The notes under the pieces are model-generated. The model worked only from the letters and a program-made list of their open reading frames with translations. It searched no databases and had not been told where the DNA came from. The position numbers and the translations under genes were made by a program. Below are positions 40,954 through 49,243 of a DNA stretch of 54,747 bases, piece after piece (the stretch's first letter is position 1; each line of letters begins with the position of its first letter). This DNA is from Pyxidicoccus caerfyrddinensis (GTDB taxonomy: Bacteria; Myxococcota; Myxococcia; Myxococcales; Myxococcaceae). The stretch is taken from NCBI RefSeq assembly GCF_010894405.1, contig NZ_JAAIYA010000045.1, forward strand, positions 1 to 54,747, in the 5' to 3' direction.

Positions 40954-43908
40954 CTATTCGAAGAGGAGGACCTGCCGCACCCATGCTCCCCCGTGATTGC
41001 GCAGCCACTCCTGGCGGGCGTCGCGGAGAACGAGAGCGGCGGGGGCTCCCTGTCGGATGCGCGCGAGCACGGGCTCGAAGAACGCGGACACCTCGGAGTC
41101 GGGAATCTCCTGCGTGGCGGCGAGGACGGCTCGCGCACCCGCCTCGATGAAGGAGACGGGAAGGCCGAAGGTCTCGTGGAAGTACGCCTTGCTATATGCC
41201 GCATGGCAGGCCGCCAGCAGCACCACGGGCCGGCCCTGGAGTTGCCTTCCCTGGAGGTCCGAGGCCGTCAGCGCGAAGCGTCCGTTGTCGACTTCGGGTG
41301 AGAGCACCAGCATGGAGCCATCGGCTTCGTCCGGGTTGATGATGCCGTGGGCGTGTATCTGCACCTCGGTCGCCTCGCGCAGTGCCTCCAGAACGCGCGA
41401 GGGTGTCGCCTGGGTGCCCTTCAAGACGGTCTGGTCCCCCTTCTCCGCTTCCGGTGGGCTCCACGTGCGCAGCGCGGGCAGGTGCAGCTCCGTGGGCGGT
41501 ACGACATCGGCGACCACCAGCCGTCGCTCCGGCCGCTCAGCGTTGCTCGGGAGGTGAGCCCCTACCCGGTAGGTCCAGGCAAGGTCCGGCGGAAGCAGCC
41601 CCGCCTGCCCCTGAACGGGGGGGCGGGCCAGCACGTCCACGCTCGGACAGGCTCGCAGCGCCTCGATGACGTCCGAGGGCACCAATCCTTCCACTGTCGT
41701 CAGGGGCTCCTGCCGGCCCGTGCTGTATCCTCCGATGAGTCGACCGCTCGCGTCCCGAGCCACCACCGCCGTGCGCTCGTCGTCCACCGTGACGCCCAGC
41801 GTGCACCGCTCCGGAGTGGGGAGGGCGCGCTCCTCGGAGAAGAGGCCCAAGGCGCGCTCCAACTCGTCGTGTTTCGCGGCGTCCAGGATGAGTGAGGTGT
41901 AGCTGTAGACGCGAGCCTTTCGAGCATTCCCGTCCGAAGCGAGCAGCGGCAGGGCTTCCGTGATGGACTGACGCAGCAGGTCCTGCCCCCGCCGACGATC
42001 CTGTTCAATCAGGAATCGCCCCTCGATGTGCCGAAGGAGGGGCCCATCACCCGACTGAAGTGAGCGTGAAGCGCGGAGCGATTCCAGGCCCCGGGCGAGC
42101 AATTCCGCGTCGCCATTGCGACGGTAGGCCGTGTGGGCCAGGTCGGCGATGAGAAATGTCAGCGACATGGAGGGGGGCTGTCCACAACGCGCCACGCGGT
42201 CAAGCTGCTCGCGGGCGCTGCCGAAGTCATGGACGCGGTAGAACGCCAGCGCGAGGTTGGTATGGGCCAGCTCTGTGAACTGCCGATCCGCGCAGGGCTC
42301 CGGGATGCGGAGCAGGGCCTCCTCCATGTACGCGCGCGCCAGAGGGAGGCTGCCATGGTACCGGGCAATCTGGCCCAGCTCCTGGACCAGCCGTTGCTCC
42401 TTGGCCCACTCGTTGCCACGACGGGCACGCTCCAACGCGGACAGCGCCTGCATGCGCGCCTCGACAGGACGATGGAGACTGATGACCTCCACGCGGGCCA
42501 GCTGCCGGTGCACTTCCAGGCAGCGATAGTTCAACGACCCATCATCAACGCAGGCCCGCAGCGCGGTGCCCAGTCGCTCCCTGGCGTGCGTCGCCTGCCC
42601 ACGGAGCACATCTGCCTGCGCCTGCTGCTCCTCCGCCAGGAGTGCGAACCACGGGTCTCTCGTCGCCAGCGCGAGCTCGCGGTACTCCGCTTCGTACTTG
42701 CGCGCGTCCTTCACGAACAGCAGCGCGCCCAGGAGGATGTCCTCCTGCCGCGCGTCGCGCAGCCGCGTGAGGAAGGACTCCAGCTCCTCGGGCTTCAGCT
42801 GCCCCCGCGTGAGCCGGACGTAGTCTTTCGCCAGGGGCGCCCGCACCCGAAAGTCACGCTGTGCGGCACTGCGCACGGCGTCCTCCAGGTGGGTGCCGCC
42901 GTCCTTCCGGTCGAGCTGCACGGCGAGGGGGCGCAGCGCCTCCACGCGCTCGGCGGAGGCCGCCGCCCGCATGGCGTCATAGAGGCACAGCCGAGACAGG
43001 CCCGGGCGCGCCTGCACCTGCTGCTCGGTGAGGAGCGTCTCCCCGGACACCATCCCGTCACAGTCCTGCTTCGTGCCCTTCCAGTCCTTGCGCTCCTGCT
43101 CCGCCTGCTCCCGAAGCTGACGGGCCCGCTGCTCCGCCTCCAGGCTCCAGCCCGGCTCCTTCAGCGCCGCCACCTGCTCGAAGGACTCCGCCGCCTTCAA
43201 CCACAGCCCGAGCCCCTGCAGCGCGAGCCCCCGGTTCCAGAGCGCCTGCGGGTGCTGGGGCTTCGCCTTCAGCGCGTGCTCCAGCAGCGTCAGCGCCCCT
43301 TCCCAGTCCTTGCGCTGCAGGGCCAGCACCGCCTGGTCCGAGTCGAGGTCCGGAGAAGGAGGCAGCGTGCCCAGGTGCGCGGAGGCCTGCCCCACGTCCC
43401 CCCGCAGCAGGAAGGCCATGGCGACGCCGCGGTTGTCCCCGGCCTTCTCCAGCTGCGCCATCTCCCGCATCGGAAGCGGCCGCGGCGTCGAGCCCTCGCT
43501 GCGCATCACCTCGTAGGGACGGTACCGGTCGGCGCCCGGATGCGTCAGCCGCGCCTCCATCGAGCGCGTCGGAGCCTGGGCGAGCCACAGCGCATTCGCA
43601 TCCGGCTGCGAGTCCGCGCGCGACATCAGCACCAGCGTGGCCAGGCCCGCGGCCAGCGCCAGGGGCACCATCATCAGCCACGTCTTGCGGCGCCAGGCGG
43701 GCGGTCCAGGGATGACGACAGGGCCCGTCGCGGGCGCCTCACCGTCGGCGTTCACTGCGTCGTCGGCGAGCAGCTCCATGGCGAGGAGCTCCTTCATTCG
43801 CGACTCGCACGTGGCGCAGCGGGTGAGGTGGTGGCGGAAGTTCTCCGCGTCCACGGGCGGCAGCTCCCCGTCGACGAAGTGCTCCAGCCTCTCGCACAGC
43901 TCGCTCAT
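40954..43908 (-). CDS. Anti-sigma (zinc-finger)–transmembrane–TPR–CHAT protease fusion
   Basis: 984 residues. Residues 1-40 form a zinc-binding anti-sigma domain (zf-HC2) with His27, Cys31 and Cys34 in HxxxCxxC. A transmembrane helix lies at about 77-95. The long central part is helical and TPR-like (for example QALWNRGLALQGLGLWLKAAESFEQVAAL at about 205-235). The C-terminal 300 or so residues are a CHAT caspase-like peptidase: catalytic His in VQIHAHGII (about His854) and Cys in VVLLAACHAA (about Cys901), then GARAVLAATQEIPDSEVSAFF. The gene overlaps the upstream ECF sigma gene (ATGA), making it the presumed anti-sigma factor. By the usual topology the CHAT part would lie outside the inner membrane, which is unusual for this protease family. 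Confidence 0.88.
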   Translation of the reverse strand: MSELCERLEHFVDGELPPVDAENFRHHLTRCATCESRMKELLAMELLADDAVNADGEAPATGPVVIPGPPAWRRKTWLMMVPLALAAGLATLVLMSRADSQPDANALWLAQAPTRSMEARLTHPGADRYRPYEVMRSEGSTPRPLPMREMAQLEKAGDNRGVAMAFLLRGDVGQASAHLGTLPPSPDLDSDQAVLALQRKDWEGALTLLEHALKAKPQHPQALWNRGLALQGLGLWLKAAESFEQVAALKEPGWSLEAEQRARQLREQAEQERKDWKGTKQDCDGMVSGETLLTEQQVQARPGLSRLCLYDAMRAAASAERVEALRPLAVQLDRKDGGTHLEDAVRSAAQRDFRVRAPLAKDYVRLTRGQLKPEELESFLTRLRDARQEDILLGALLFVKDARKYEAEYRELALATRDPWFALLAEEQQAQADVLRGQATHARERLGTALRACVDDGSLNYRCLEVHRQLARVEVISLHRPVEARMQALSALERARRGNEWAKEQRLVQELGQIARYHGSLPLARAYMEEALLRIPEPCADRQFTELAHTNLALAFYRVHDFGSAREQLDRVARCGQPPSMSLTFLIADLAHTAYRRNGDAELLARGLESLRASRSLQSGDGPLLRHIEGRFLIEQDRRRGQDLLRQSITEALPLLASDGNARKARVYSYTSLILDAAKHDELERALGLFSEERALPTPERCTLGVTVDDERTAVVARDASGRLIGGYSTGRQEPLTTVEGLVPSDVIEALRACPSVDVLARPPVQGQAGLLPPDLAWTYRVGAHLPSNAERPERRLVVADVVPPTELHLPALRTWSPPEAEKGDQTVLKGTQATPSRVLEALREATEVQIHAHGIINPDEADGSMLVLSPEVDNGRFALTASDLQGRQLQGRPVVLLAACHAAYSKAYFHETFGLPVSFIEAGARAVLAATQEIPDSEVSAFFEPVLARIRQGAPAALVLRDARQEWLRNHGGAWVRQVLLFE

Positions 43909-44453
43909 GACTCGACCCTGCCCTCACGCGGCGCATCGCCGGGCGTCAGCATCTCCCGCAGCGCCTGCCGGGCCTCGGAGAGCCACCGGCCCACCGTTCC
44001 CTCGGGAGCGCGCAGCTGCTGGGCAATGGCCCGGTAGCGCAAGCCCGAGGCATGGAGCCGGTAGGCCTCGCGCAGGTGTGGAGGCCGGAGCCTTTCAATC
44101 GCCCGCAGGAAGTCGGCGCTCGTCACGCGCTCCCAGTGCTCGGCCGGCTCGGGCTCACCCGTCATGTCGTCCTGCACCACTCGCAGGGCCGGCGCGCCCA
44201 GGACTTCGGTGCGTCGACGGCGGCAGTGGTCCAGGAAGCGGTTGCTCAGCGTGGTGCTCAGCCACACGCTCACCGCGCCCGGATTCTCGCCCACCAGCTT
44301 GTCGAAGTGGCGGTACGCGCGCTCCAGCGTTTCCTGCACGAGGTCCTCCGGATCAATGCCTCCCCCCGCACAGAGACGCCGGGAGACCCGCAACAGGCCC
44401 GGACGCCGCGCGCGCGCGAACTCTTCGAACTGGCGGTGCTGCACGTCGTCCAT
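43905..44453 (-). CDS. ECF-type RNA polymerase sigma factor
   Basis: 182 residues. Region 2 is PGLLRVSRRLCAGGGIDPEDLVQETLERAYRHFDKL, including the core-binding and -10 recognition helices. Region 4 is LRPPHLREAYRLHASGLRYRAIAQQLRAPEGTVGRWLSEARQALRE, a helix-turn-helix that reads the -35 element. The linker is long and acidic, with no sensor domain. ECF sigmas are held inactive by an anti-sigma factor encoded next to them, here the CHAT fusion, whose start overlaps this stop (ATGA). GAGG lies immediately before the ATG and GGGGAGGAGGGGG further up, so translation may be strong. The regulon is unknown. A perfect 10-base palindrome lies upstream. Confidence 0.9.
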   Translation of the reverse strand: MDDVQHRQFEEFARARRPGLLRVSRRLCAGGGIDPEDLVQETLERAYRHFDKLVGENPGAVSVWLSTTLSNRFLDHCRRRRTEVLGAPALRVVQDDMTGEPEPAEHWERVTSADFLRAIERLRPPHLREAYRLHASGLRYRAIAQQLRAPEGTVGRWLSEARQALREMLTPGDAPREGRVES

Positions 44454-44534
44454 CCTCGCGCCGCCCCCTCCTCCCCTCGTCGTCTGTCGTTCCACTCGTG
44501 GAGCGCCCCCTGCGCACGGGGGAGAACGTGCGCC

Positions 44535-44544
44535 GGGAATTCCC
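44535..44544. promoter_or_regulatory. Perfect palindrome GGGAATTCCC upstream of the sigma factor gene
   Basis: The palindrome lies about 80 bases before the sigma factor start and nine bases downstream of a -10-like TATACGAT on the minus strand (44554-44561). This position would overlap a transcription start, as expected of a repressor or activator site. A good -35 element is not obvious, so the promoter is uncertain. Confidence 0.35.
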
Positions 44545-44618
44545 TTCGGTGAAATCGTATAGCACGGCGTAGCAGGGGGCGGGGCTGTCCTGACTCACCG
44601 GGAAGGCGGGAGGTGGGC

Positions 44619-45821
44619 TCAGGTCAGCAGGGAGGCCACGAGCGCCGGCCAGTCGGTGCCGGGCGGGAGGCGTCCCTCGGCGTGCTCGGGGCGTCCACCG
44701 CCCCGGCCTCCGGCGGCCTCGGCGGCGCGCTTGAGGAAGGCGCCGCACCCGAAGGTGGAGCTGGCGCCGCGGGTGATGAGGACGGGCATTCCCTCGGGGA
44801 GGCGGCCGGCGAGCAGCACCACCGCCTCCGGCCGGGACGTGAGGCGCGCGGCCACGGCGCGCAGTTGCTCGGGCCCGGCGCCTTCGAGCACCGCCACCAC
44901 GCGCTTGTCCGCGGACGCGTCCAGGGCGGCGGCGAGCTCCCCGGCGGTGTGCTCGGCCAGCTTCGCGCGCGCGGCGCCCAGGGCCTCGCGGGCCTCGGTC
45001 AGCTCGCGGCGCAGCTTGTCCACCGCGGTGGGCACCTCCGGCACGCCGCAGGTGAAGGCCCGGGCCATGGCGCGCAGGGCGCCGGCCTCGTCCCACAGCT
45101 CGCGCCGGGCGCGCGGGCCCGCGGAGAAGAGGACGCGACCCTTGCCCTTGTAGCGCTCCACGCCCAGCACCCGCACCATGCCCACCTGCCCGGTGCGCGT
45201 GCAGTGCGTGCCGCCACAGGGGGACACGTCGAAGTCGCCAATCTGGATGACGCGGATGTTGTCCGTCACCTTGGGGGCCCGGCGCAGCGGCAGCGCGGCC
45301 AGCTCCTCCGGCGTGGGGAAGAAGGCGCGGATGGGCAGGTCGTCATCGATGATGGCGTTGACGCGCGCCTCCGCCTCGGCCACCTGTTTCTCGTCCAGGA
45401 CGTCCTGGTCCGTGTCGATGGTGCACAGCGACTCGCCCAGGCGGGAGGACACGGTGGCGGCGCCGGCCACGTCCACCAGCGCGCGAGACAGCATGTGCTG
45501 GCCGGTGTGCAGCGCCATGTTCGCGCGGCGGCGCTCCTTGTCCACCTCGCCCGCCAGCTCGGTGCCGGGCGCGGGGAGCGCGGTGCCCGCCGGGATGTCC
45601 ATCAGGTGGTGGACGGTGCCGGCGTCATCCACCTGCACGTCCTTCACGGGCAGGCCGCCGAGCACGCCCCGGTCGCCCATCTGCCCGCCGGCCTCCGGGT
45701 AGAAAGCGGTGCGCTCGAGCACGAGGGAGGGGGCGCCGCCCCAGGTGCCCTGCGCGACGACGCGGGCGGTGAAGCGGTGGAGGAAGGGGTCTGCGTAGTA
45801 GAGGCGCTCGGTGGTGGACAT
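44619..45821 (-). CDS. Alanyl-tRNA editing protein (AlaX type, long form)
   Basis: 400 residues. The editing domain has the zinc site HxxxH at His105/His109 (HTGQHML) and CxxxH at Cys202/His206 (CGGTHC), with YYADPFLHRF and ERTAFYPEAGGQMGDRG at the N-terminus as in AlaRS editing domains. The C-terminal part (ARAKLAEHTAGELAAAL ... ASSTFGCGAFLKRAAEAAGGRGGGRPEHAEG) is a DHHA1-type domain with the AlaRS-like GGGRPEHAEG motif. It hydrolyses mischarged Ser- or Gly-tRNA(Ala) in the cytoplasm, protecting translation fidelity. It has no catalytic aminoacylation domain. It ends about 165 bases upstream of the sigma factor on the same strand. Confidence 0.88.
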   Translation of the reverse strand: MSTTERLYYADPFLHRFTARVVAQGTWGGAPSLVLERTAFYPEAGGQMGDRGVLGGLPVKDVQVDDAGTVHHLMDIPAGTALPAPGTELAGEVDKERRRANMALHTGQHMLSRALVDVAGAATVSSRLGESLCTIDTDQDVLDEKQVAEAEARVNAIIDDDLPIRAFFPTPEELAALPLRRAPKVTDNIRVIQIGDFDVSPCGGTHCTRTGQVGMVRVLGVERYKGKGRVLFSAGPRARRELWDEAGALRAMARAFTCGVPEVPTAVDKLRRELTEAREALGAARAKLAEHTAGELAAALDASADKRVVAVLEGAGPEQLRAVAARLTSRPEAVVLLAGRLPEGMPVLITRGASSTFGCGAFLKRAAEAAGGRGGGRPEHAEGRLPPGTDWPALVASLLT

Positions 45822-45969
45822 GACGCCGGAAGGGATAACACGGGCGCGCTGAAACTCCCGACGGGCTCCTGTCACTCCTTCAGCGCGCGGGCCACGAAGC
45901 CCCGCGCCGCCGGCCTCCCCAGCGGGAGGCCCGGCGCCCATTTCCCAACCATCCGAAAGAGGTCCTCCC

Positions 45970-46614
45970 ATGAAGCTCGTGGTCACCACCGCCATGGCCG
46001 CTGGCGCCCTGCTGGCGCTCTCCCTCCCCGCGTTCGCTGGCGAAAAGAACTGTGACAAGGAGTGCCCGAAGGCGCACGCCCACGCAGAGAGCAAGCCCAT
46101 CGCCGCCACGCCGCGCGCGGATGCCCCGTCGGTGGGCGCCCGCGACGCGCGGGTGACGGTGGAGGTGTGGTCGGACTTCCAGTGCCCCTACTGCGCGAAG
46201 GGCGCCGCCATCATCGACGGGCTGCGCGAGAAGTACGGCAACCAGGTGCGCATCGTCTTCCGCCACCAGCCGCTGCCCATGCACGACAACGCGAAGCTCG
46301 CCGCCGTGGCCTCCATGGCCGCGCATGAGCAGGGCAAGTTCTGGGAGATGCACGACGTGCTCTTCGACAACCAGCGCTCGTTGGACCGCGCGTCGCTGGA
46401 GGGCTACGCGAAGGGGCTGGGCCTGGACCTCGGCCGCTTCCGCCAGGCGCTCGACAGCGCCACGCTGGCCAACTACGTCGACGCGGACGCGCTCGAGGCG
46501 CAGAAGCGCGGCATCGCCGGCACGCCCACCTTCTTCATCAACGGCAAGGCGGTGATGGGCGCGCGCCCGCTGGGAGACTTCACCCAGCTCATCGACGCCG
46601 AGCTGAAGCGCTGA
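45970..46614 (+). CDS. DsbA-family thioredoxin domain protein
   Basis: 214 residues. A signal peptide (TAMAAGALLALSLPAFAG) is followed by a short His/Ala segment with two cysteines (NCDKEC) and a DSBA-like thioredoxin fold: active site CPYC (Cys72/Cys75) in WSDFQCPYC, the FRHQPLPMHDNAKLAA helix typical of this clade, and the cis-proline loop GTPTFFINGKAVMGARP. Members oxidise or isomerise disulfides in the periplasm; it could help fold the cysteine-rich secreted proteins of this genome (inference). GGTCCTCCC before the ATG is a weak site. A hairpin follows its stop. Confidence 0.88.
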   Translation: MKLVVTTAMAAGALLALSLPAFAGEKNCDKECPKAHAHAESKPIAATPRADAPSVGARDARVTVEVWSDFQCPYCAKGAAIIDGLREKYGNQVRIVFRHQPLPMHDNAKLAAVASMAAHEQGKFWEMHDVLFDNQRSLDRASLEGYAKGLGLDLGRFRQALDSATLANYVDADALEAQKRGIAGTPTFFINGKAVMGARPLGDFTQLIDAELKR

Positions 46615-46630
46615 GCACGGAGCACCCCAG

Positions 46631-46656
46631 GGGGCCCGGACTTCAGGCCGGGTCCC
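46631..46656. terminator. Hairpin overlapping the P450 stop, after the DsbA-like gene
   Basis: GGGGCCCGG at 46631-46639 pairs with CCGGGTCCC at 46648-46656 (one G-T wobble) around an eight-base loop, 17 bases past the DsbA-like stop. It overlaps the P450 stop codon on the other strand. Terminator of the plus-strand gene is the simplest reading. Confidence 0.6.
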
Positions 46657-47875
46657 ACTCCACGAGCAGCCGACGCGGGCCGCGGTGCAGGAAGTTGGGC
46701 ACGTACAGGAGCGGGTTGCCCGGGGCCAGGCGCAGGCCGGGCAGCCGCTCCAGCAGCAGCTCCAGGGCGATGCGCACCTCCATGCGCGCCAGCGGGGCGC
46801 CGATGCAGTAGTGGATGCCCAGCCCGAAGCCCAGGTGCCGGCCCACGTCGGAGCGGCCCGGCTCTGCCCGGTCCGGCGCGTGGAAGGCGGCGGCGTCGCG
46901 GTTGGCGGAGGCGTAGAGGACGAGCAGCCGCGCGCCCTCGGGCACCTCCACGCCGCCCAGCGTCACCGCGCGCCGCGTGGTGCGCATCATGCCCTGCACC
47001 GGTGCGTCGAAGCGCAGCGCCTCCTCGATGGCGGCGGGGATGAGGCTCGCGTCCTGGCGCAGCGCCTCCAACCGCTCCGGCGCGTTCAGCAGCATCACCA
47101 CCGTGTTGCCGAGCAGGTTGGCCGTCGTCTCATGCCCGGCGAAGTGGAGCATGGACAGCAGGCTGATGAGCTCCACGTCGCTCAGCGGGGGCGTGTCGTC
47201 GTGGCGCGCTTCGATGAGCGCGCTGATGAGGTCGTCCGTCGGCGCGCGGCGCCGCTCCGCGATGTGGCCCGCGAGGTACTTCTGGATGGCCACCAGTCCC
47301 CGGGCGCACTCCACCTGCCGGGGCACGGGTGCGTTGCCCGCGGAGAGGGTGGACAGGTCCGCCGTCCAGGACTTGAGCCGCTCCAGGTCCGAGTCCGGCA
47401 GCCCCATGATGGCGCCGATGACTCGCGCGGGCAGGGGGAAGGAGAGGCGCTCGACGAGGTCCGCCCGGCCTTCCCGGGCGAAGGCGTCCACCAGCTCCGA
47501 GGCGATGGCGCGCACGCGCGGCTCCATGGCGGAGACGCGGTGGGGCGCCAGGGCCTTGGTGACGATGACGCGCATGCGCGTGTGGTTGGGCGGGTCATCG
47601 TCCACGAGCGCCGGCACCTGCGGGTAGCCCTCGGCCAGCGCCGCCAGCACCTCGGGCGCGGGCGGCACGGGGTTGCGGAAGGCGTTGGCGGACAGGAAGT
47701 CGCCCGGGTTCAGCAGCACCGTCTTCACGTCCTCGTAGCGGGACACCACCCACAGGTGCATCTCCTCGCTGAACTGGACGGGCGCTTCCTGGCGCAGGCG
47801 CGTGTAGAGCGGATACGGGTCGTCCACGTACCGGGGCTCGAAGCGGCTGGAGAAGGCGGGGGGCGGTGTCGACAT
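46643..47875 (-). CDS. Cytochrome P450
   Basis: 410 residues of a soluble bacterial class I P450. The I-helix oxygen motif is AGHETT, the K-helix ExxR is EEALR, and the heme-binding loop is FGLGIHYCIGAPLAR with Cys357 as the thiolate ligand. Also present are DPPNHTRMR and a C-terminal LHRGPRRLLVEW. Such enzymes insert oxygen into small molecules, commonly natural products, and need ferredoxin partners not found here. No biosynthetic cluster adjoins, so the substrate is unknown. Soluble, cytoplasmic. GC content matches its neighbours. Confidence 0.92.
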   Translation of the reverse strand: MSTPPPAFSSRFEPRYVDDPYPLYTRLRQEAPVQFSEEMHLWVVSRYEDVKTVLLNPGDFLSANAFRNPVPPAPEVLAALAEGYPQVPALVDDDPPNHTRMRVIVTKALAPHRVSAMEPRVRAIASELVDAFAREGRADLVERLSFPLPARVIGAIMGLPDSDLERLKSWTADLSTLSAGNAPVPRQVECARGLVAIQKYLAGHIAERRRAPTDDLISALIEARHDDTPPLSDVELISLLSMLHFAGHETTANLLGNTVVMLLNAPERLEALRQDASLIPAAIEEALRFDAPVQGMMRTTRRAVTLGGVEVPEGARLLVLYASANRDAAAFHAPDRAEPGRSDVGRHLGFGLGIHYCIGAPLARMEVRIALELLLERLPGLRLAPGNPLLYVPNFLHRGPRRLLVEWDPA

Positions 47876-47902
47876 GGCGCGCAGCTTAAGCCGCGCGCGG
47901 CC

Positions 47903-49243
47903 TCAGGCGGTGCCCGGGCGGGACTTCGTGAACTCGGCGGGGGCGGAGAGCGCCAGCTCCAGCGGGGGCATTCGCGGCAGGTGGACGGTGAACGTCGTGC
48001 CCTTGCCGGGGGCGGTGTCCACGTGGATGCGCCCGTGGTGCGAGGTGATGATGCCGTGCACCACGGCCATGCCCATGCCCGTGCCCTCGCCCGCGGGCTT
48101 GGTGGTGAAGAAGGGCTCGAACAGCTTCGCGCGCACGTCGGGCGTCATGCCCACGCCACTGTCGCGCACCTCCAGCACCGCCTCCTCGCCCTCCAGCCGC
48201 GTGGACAGGAAGATGCGCCCGCCGTCCGGCATGGCCTGGGCCGCGTTCATCAGGAGGTTGACCACCACCTGGGCGACCTGCCCCGGATGGCCGAACAGGT
48301 GCGGGAGGTCCTTGAGCTCCACGGCGACGTCACACTGCGGGCCCAGCTGCCCGCGGACGATGCGCAGGGCGACGGCCACCTCCTGGTTGAGGTCGTACTC
48401 CACCATGGCCTCGGGGTCCCCGCGCGCGAAGCGGCGCAGGTCCGCGACGATGGCCGTCACCCGGCGGATGCCGTCCAGCGTGGCGGGCAGCACGTCATCC
48501 ACGTACTCGTGCAGCTCCGGCGGCAGCTTCTGGCACGCGCGCAGGTCCAGCAGGAGCGAGTTGACGTTGCTCTTCACGTAGCTCATCGGGTTGTTGATTT
48601 CGTGAGCCACGCCGGCCGCCATCATGCCCAGGCTGGAGAGGCGCTCCTGCTCGCGAGAGCGCTGGTGGGCCCGGTCCAGCTGCAGGTGCGCCTGCGCCAG
48701 TTCCTCATGCTGCTGCGCCAGGCTGCGCAGCGCCTGGTGGGTGAGGAAGACGCGGCCCTCGGAGATGAAATAGACGAGCAGCGACACGAGCACGAAGCAG
48801 GCGGGCACCATCGGCGGGCACCCATCCAGCAGGGCCACGCCCGCCACCAGCGCCAGCATCCACCCCAGGCGCTGGCGCGCACCCGGGTCCGCGAAGCGGT
48901 CCACCCAGAGGGCGTTGAGGGGCAGGTACAGCCACATGGGCAGCGCCCAGTCGCTGGCGAGGCCATAGACGACGTTGGCCCCCATGTTCATCACGAACCG
49001 CACGGACTCCGCGGTGCGGGTGTGCTGGGAGAAGAAGCGCCGCGCCAGCACCATGTTGGTGCCCGTCACCAGCGCGAACACCGCCGTCACCACCGCGATG
49101 CGCCGCCACTGGCCCCAGAGGGCGTGGACGAGCAGCACGTGGATGAGGATGCAGGCCCCCAGGGTGACGTGCTTGAGGCGGGCGTTCACCCACTTCGCAT
49201 CGGCCTCGGGGTCGACGGGGCTGAGGGCCTGCCGCTGCCTCAT
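47903..49243 (-). CDS. Membrane sensor histidine kinase
   Basis: 446 residues. The N-terminal part has about six hydrophobic segments (from VTLGACILIHVLLVHALWG to VPACFVLVSLLVYFI) without a recognisable sensory domain. A coiled-coil HAMP-less linker (LAQQHEELAQAHLQLDRAHQ) leads to the H-box GVAHEINNPMSYVKSNVNSLL, then HATPase motifs NLLMNAAQAMP (N box), VRDSGVGM (G1), FFTTKPAGEGTGMGMAVVHGI (F and G2), and GKGTTFTVHLP. It belongs to the HK family using HEINNP-type boxes. The start overlaps the response regulator stop (ATGA), so the pair is co-translated. The signal is unknown. Confidence 0.9.
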   Translation of the reverse strand: MRQRQALSPVDPEADAKWVNARLKHVTLGACILIHVLLVHALWGQWRRIAVVTAVFALVTGTNMVLARRFFSQHTRTAESVRFVMNMGANVVYGLASDWALPMWLYLPLNALWVDRFADPGARQRLGWMLALVAGVALLDGCPPMVPACFVLVSLLVYFISEGRVFLTHQALRSLAQQHEELAQAHLQLDRAHQRSREQERLSSLGMMAAGVAHEINNPMSYVKSNVNSLLLDLRACQKLPPELHEYVDDVLPATLDGIRRVTAIVADLRRFARGDPEAMVEYDLNQEVAVALRIVRGQLGPQCDVAVELKDLPHLFGHPGQVAQVVVNLLMNAAQAMPDGGRIFLSTRLEGEEAVLEVRDSGVGMTPDVRAKLFEPFFTTKPAGEGTGMGMAVVHGIITSHHGRIHVDTAPGKGTTFTVHLPRMPPLELALSAPAEFTKSRPGTA

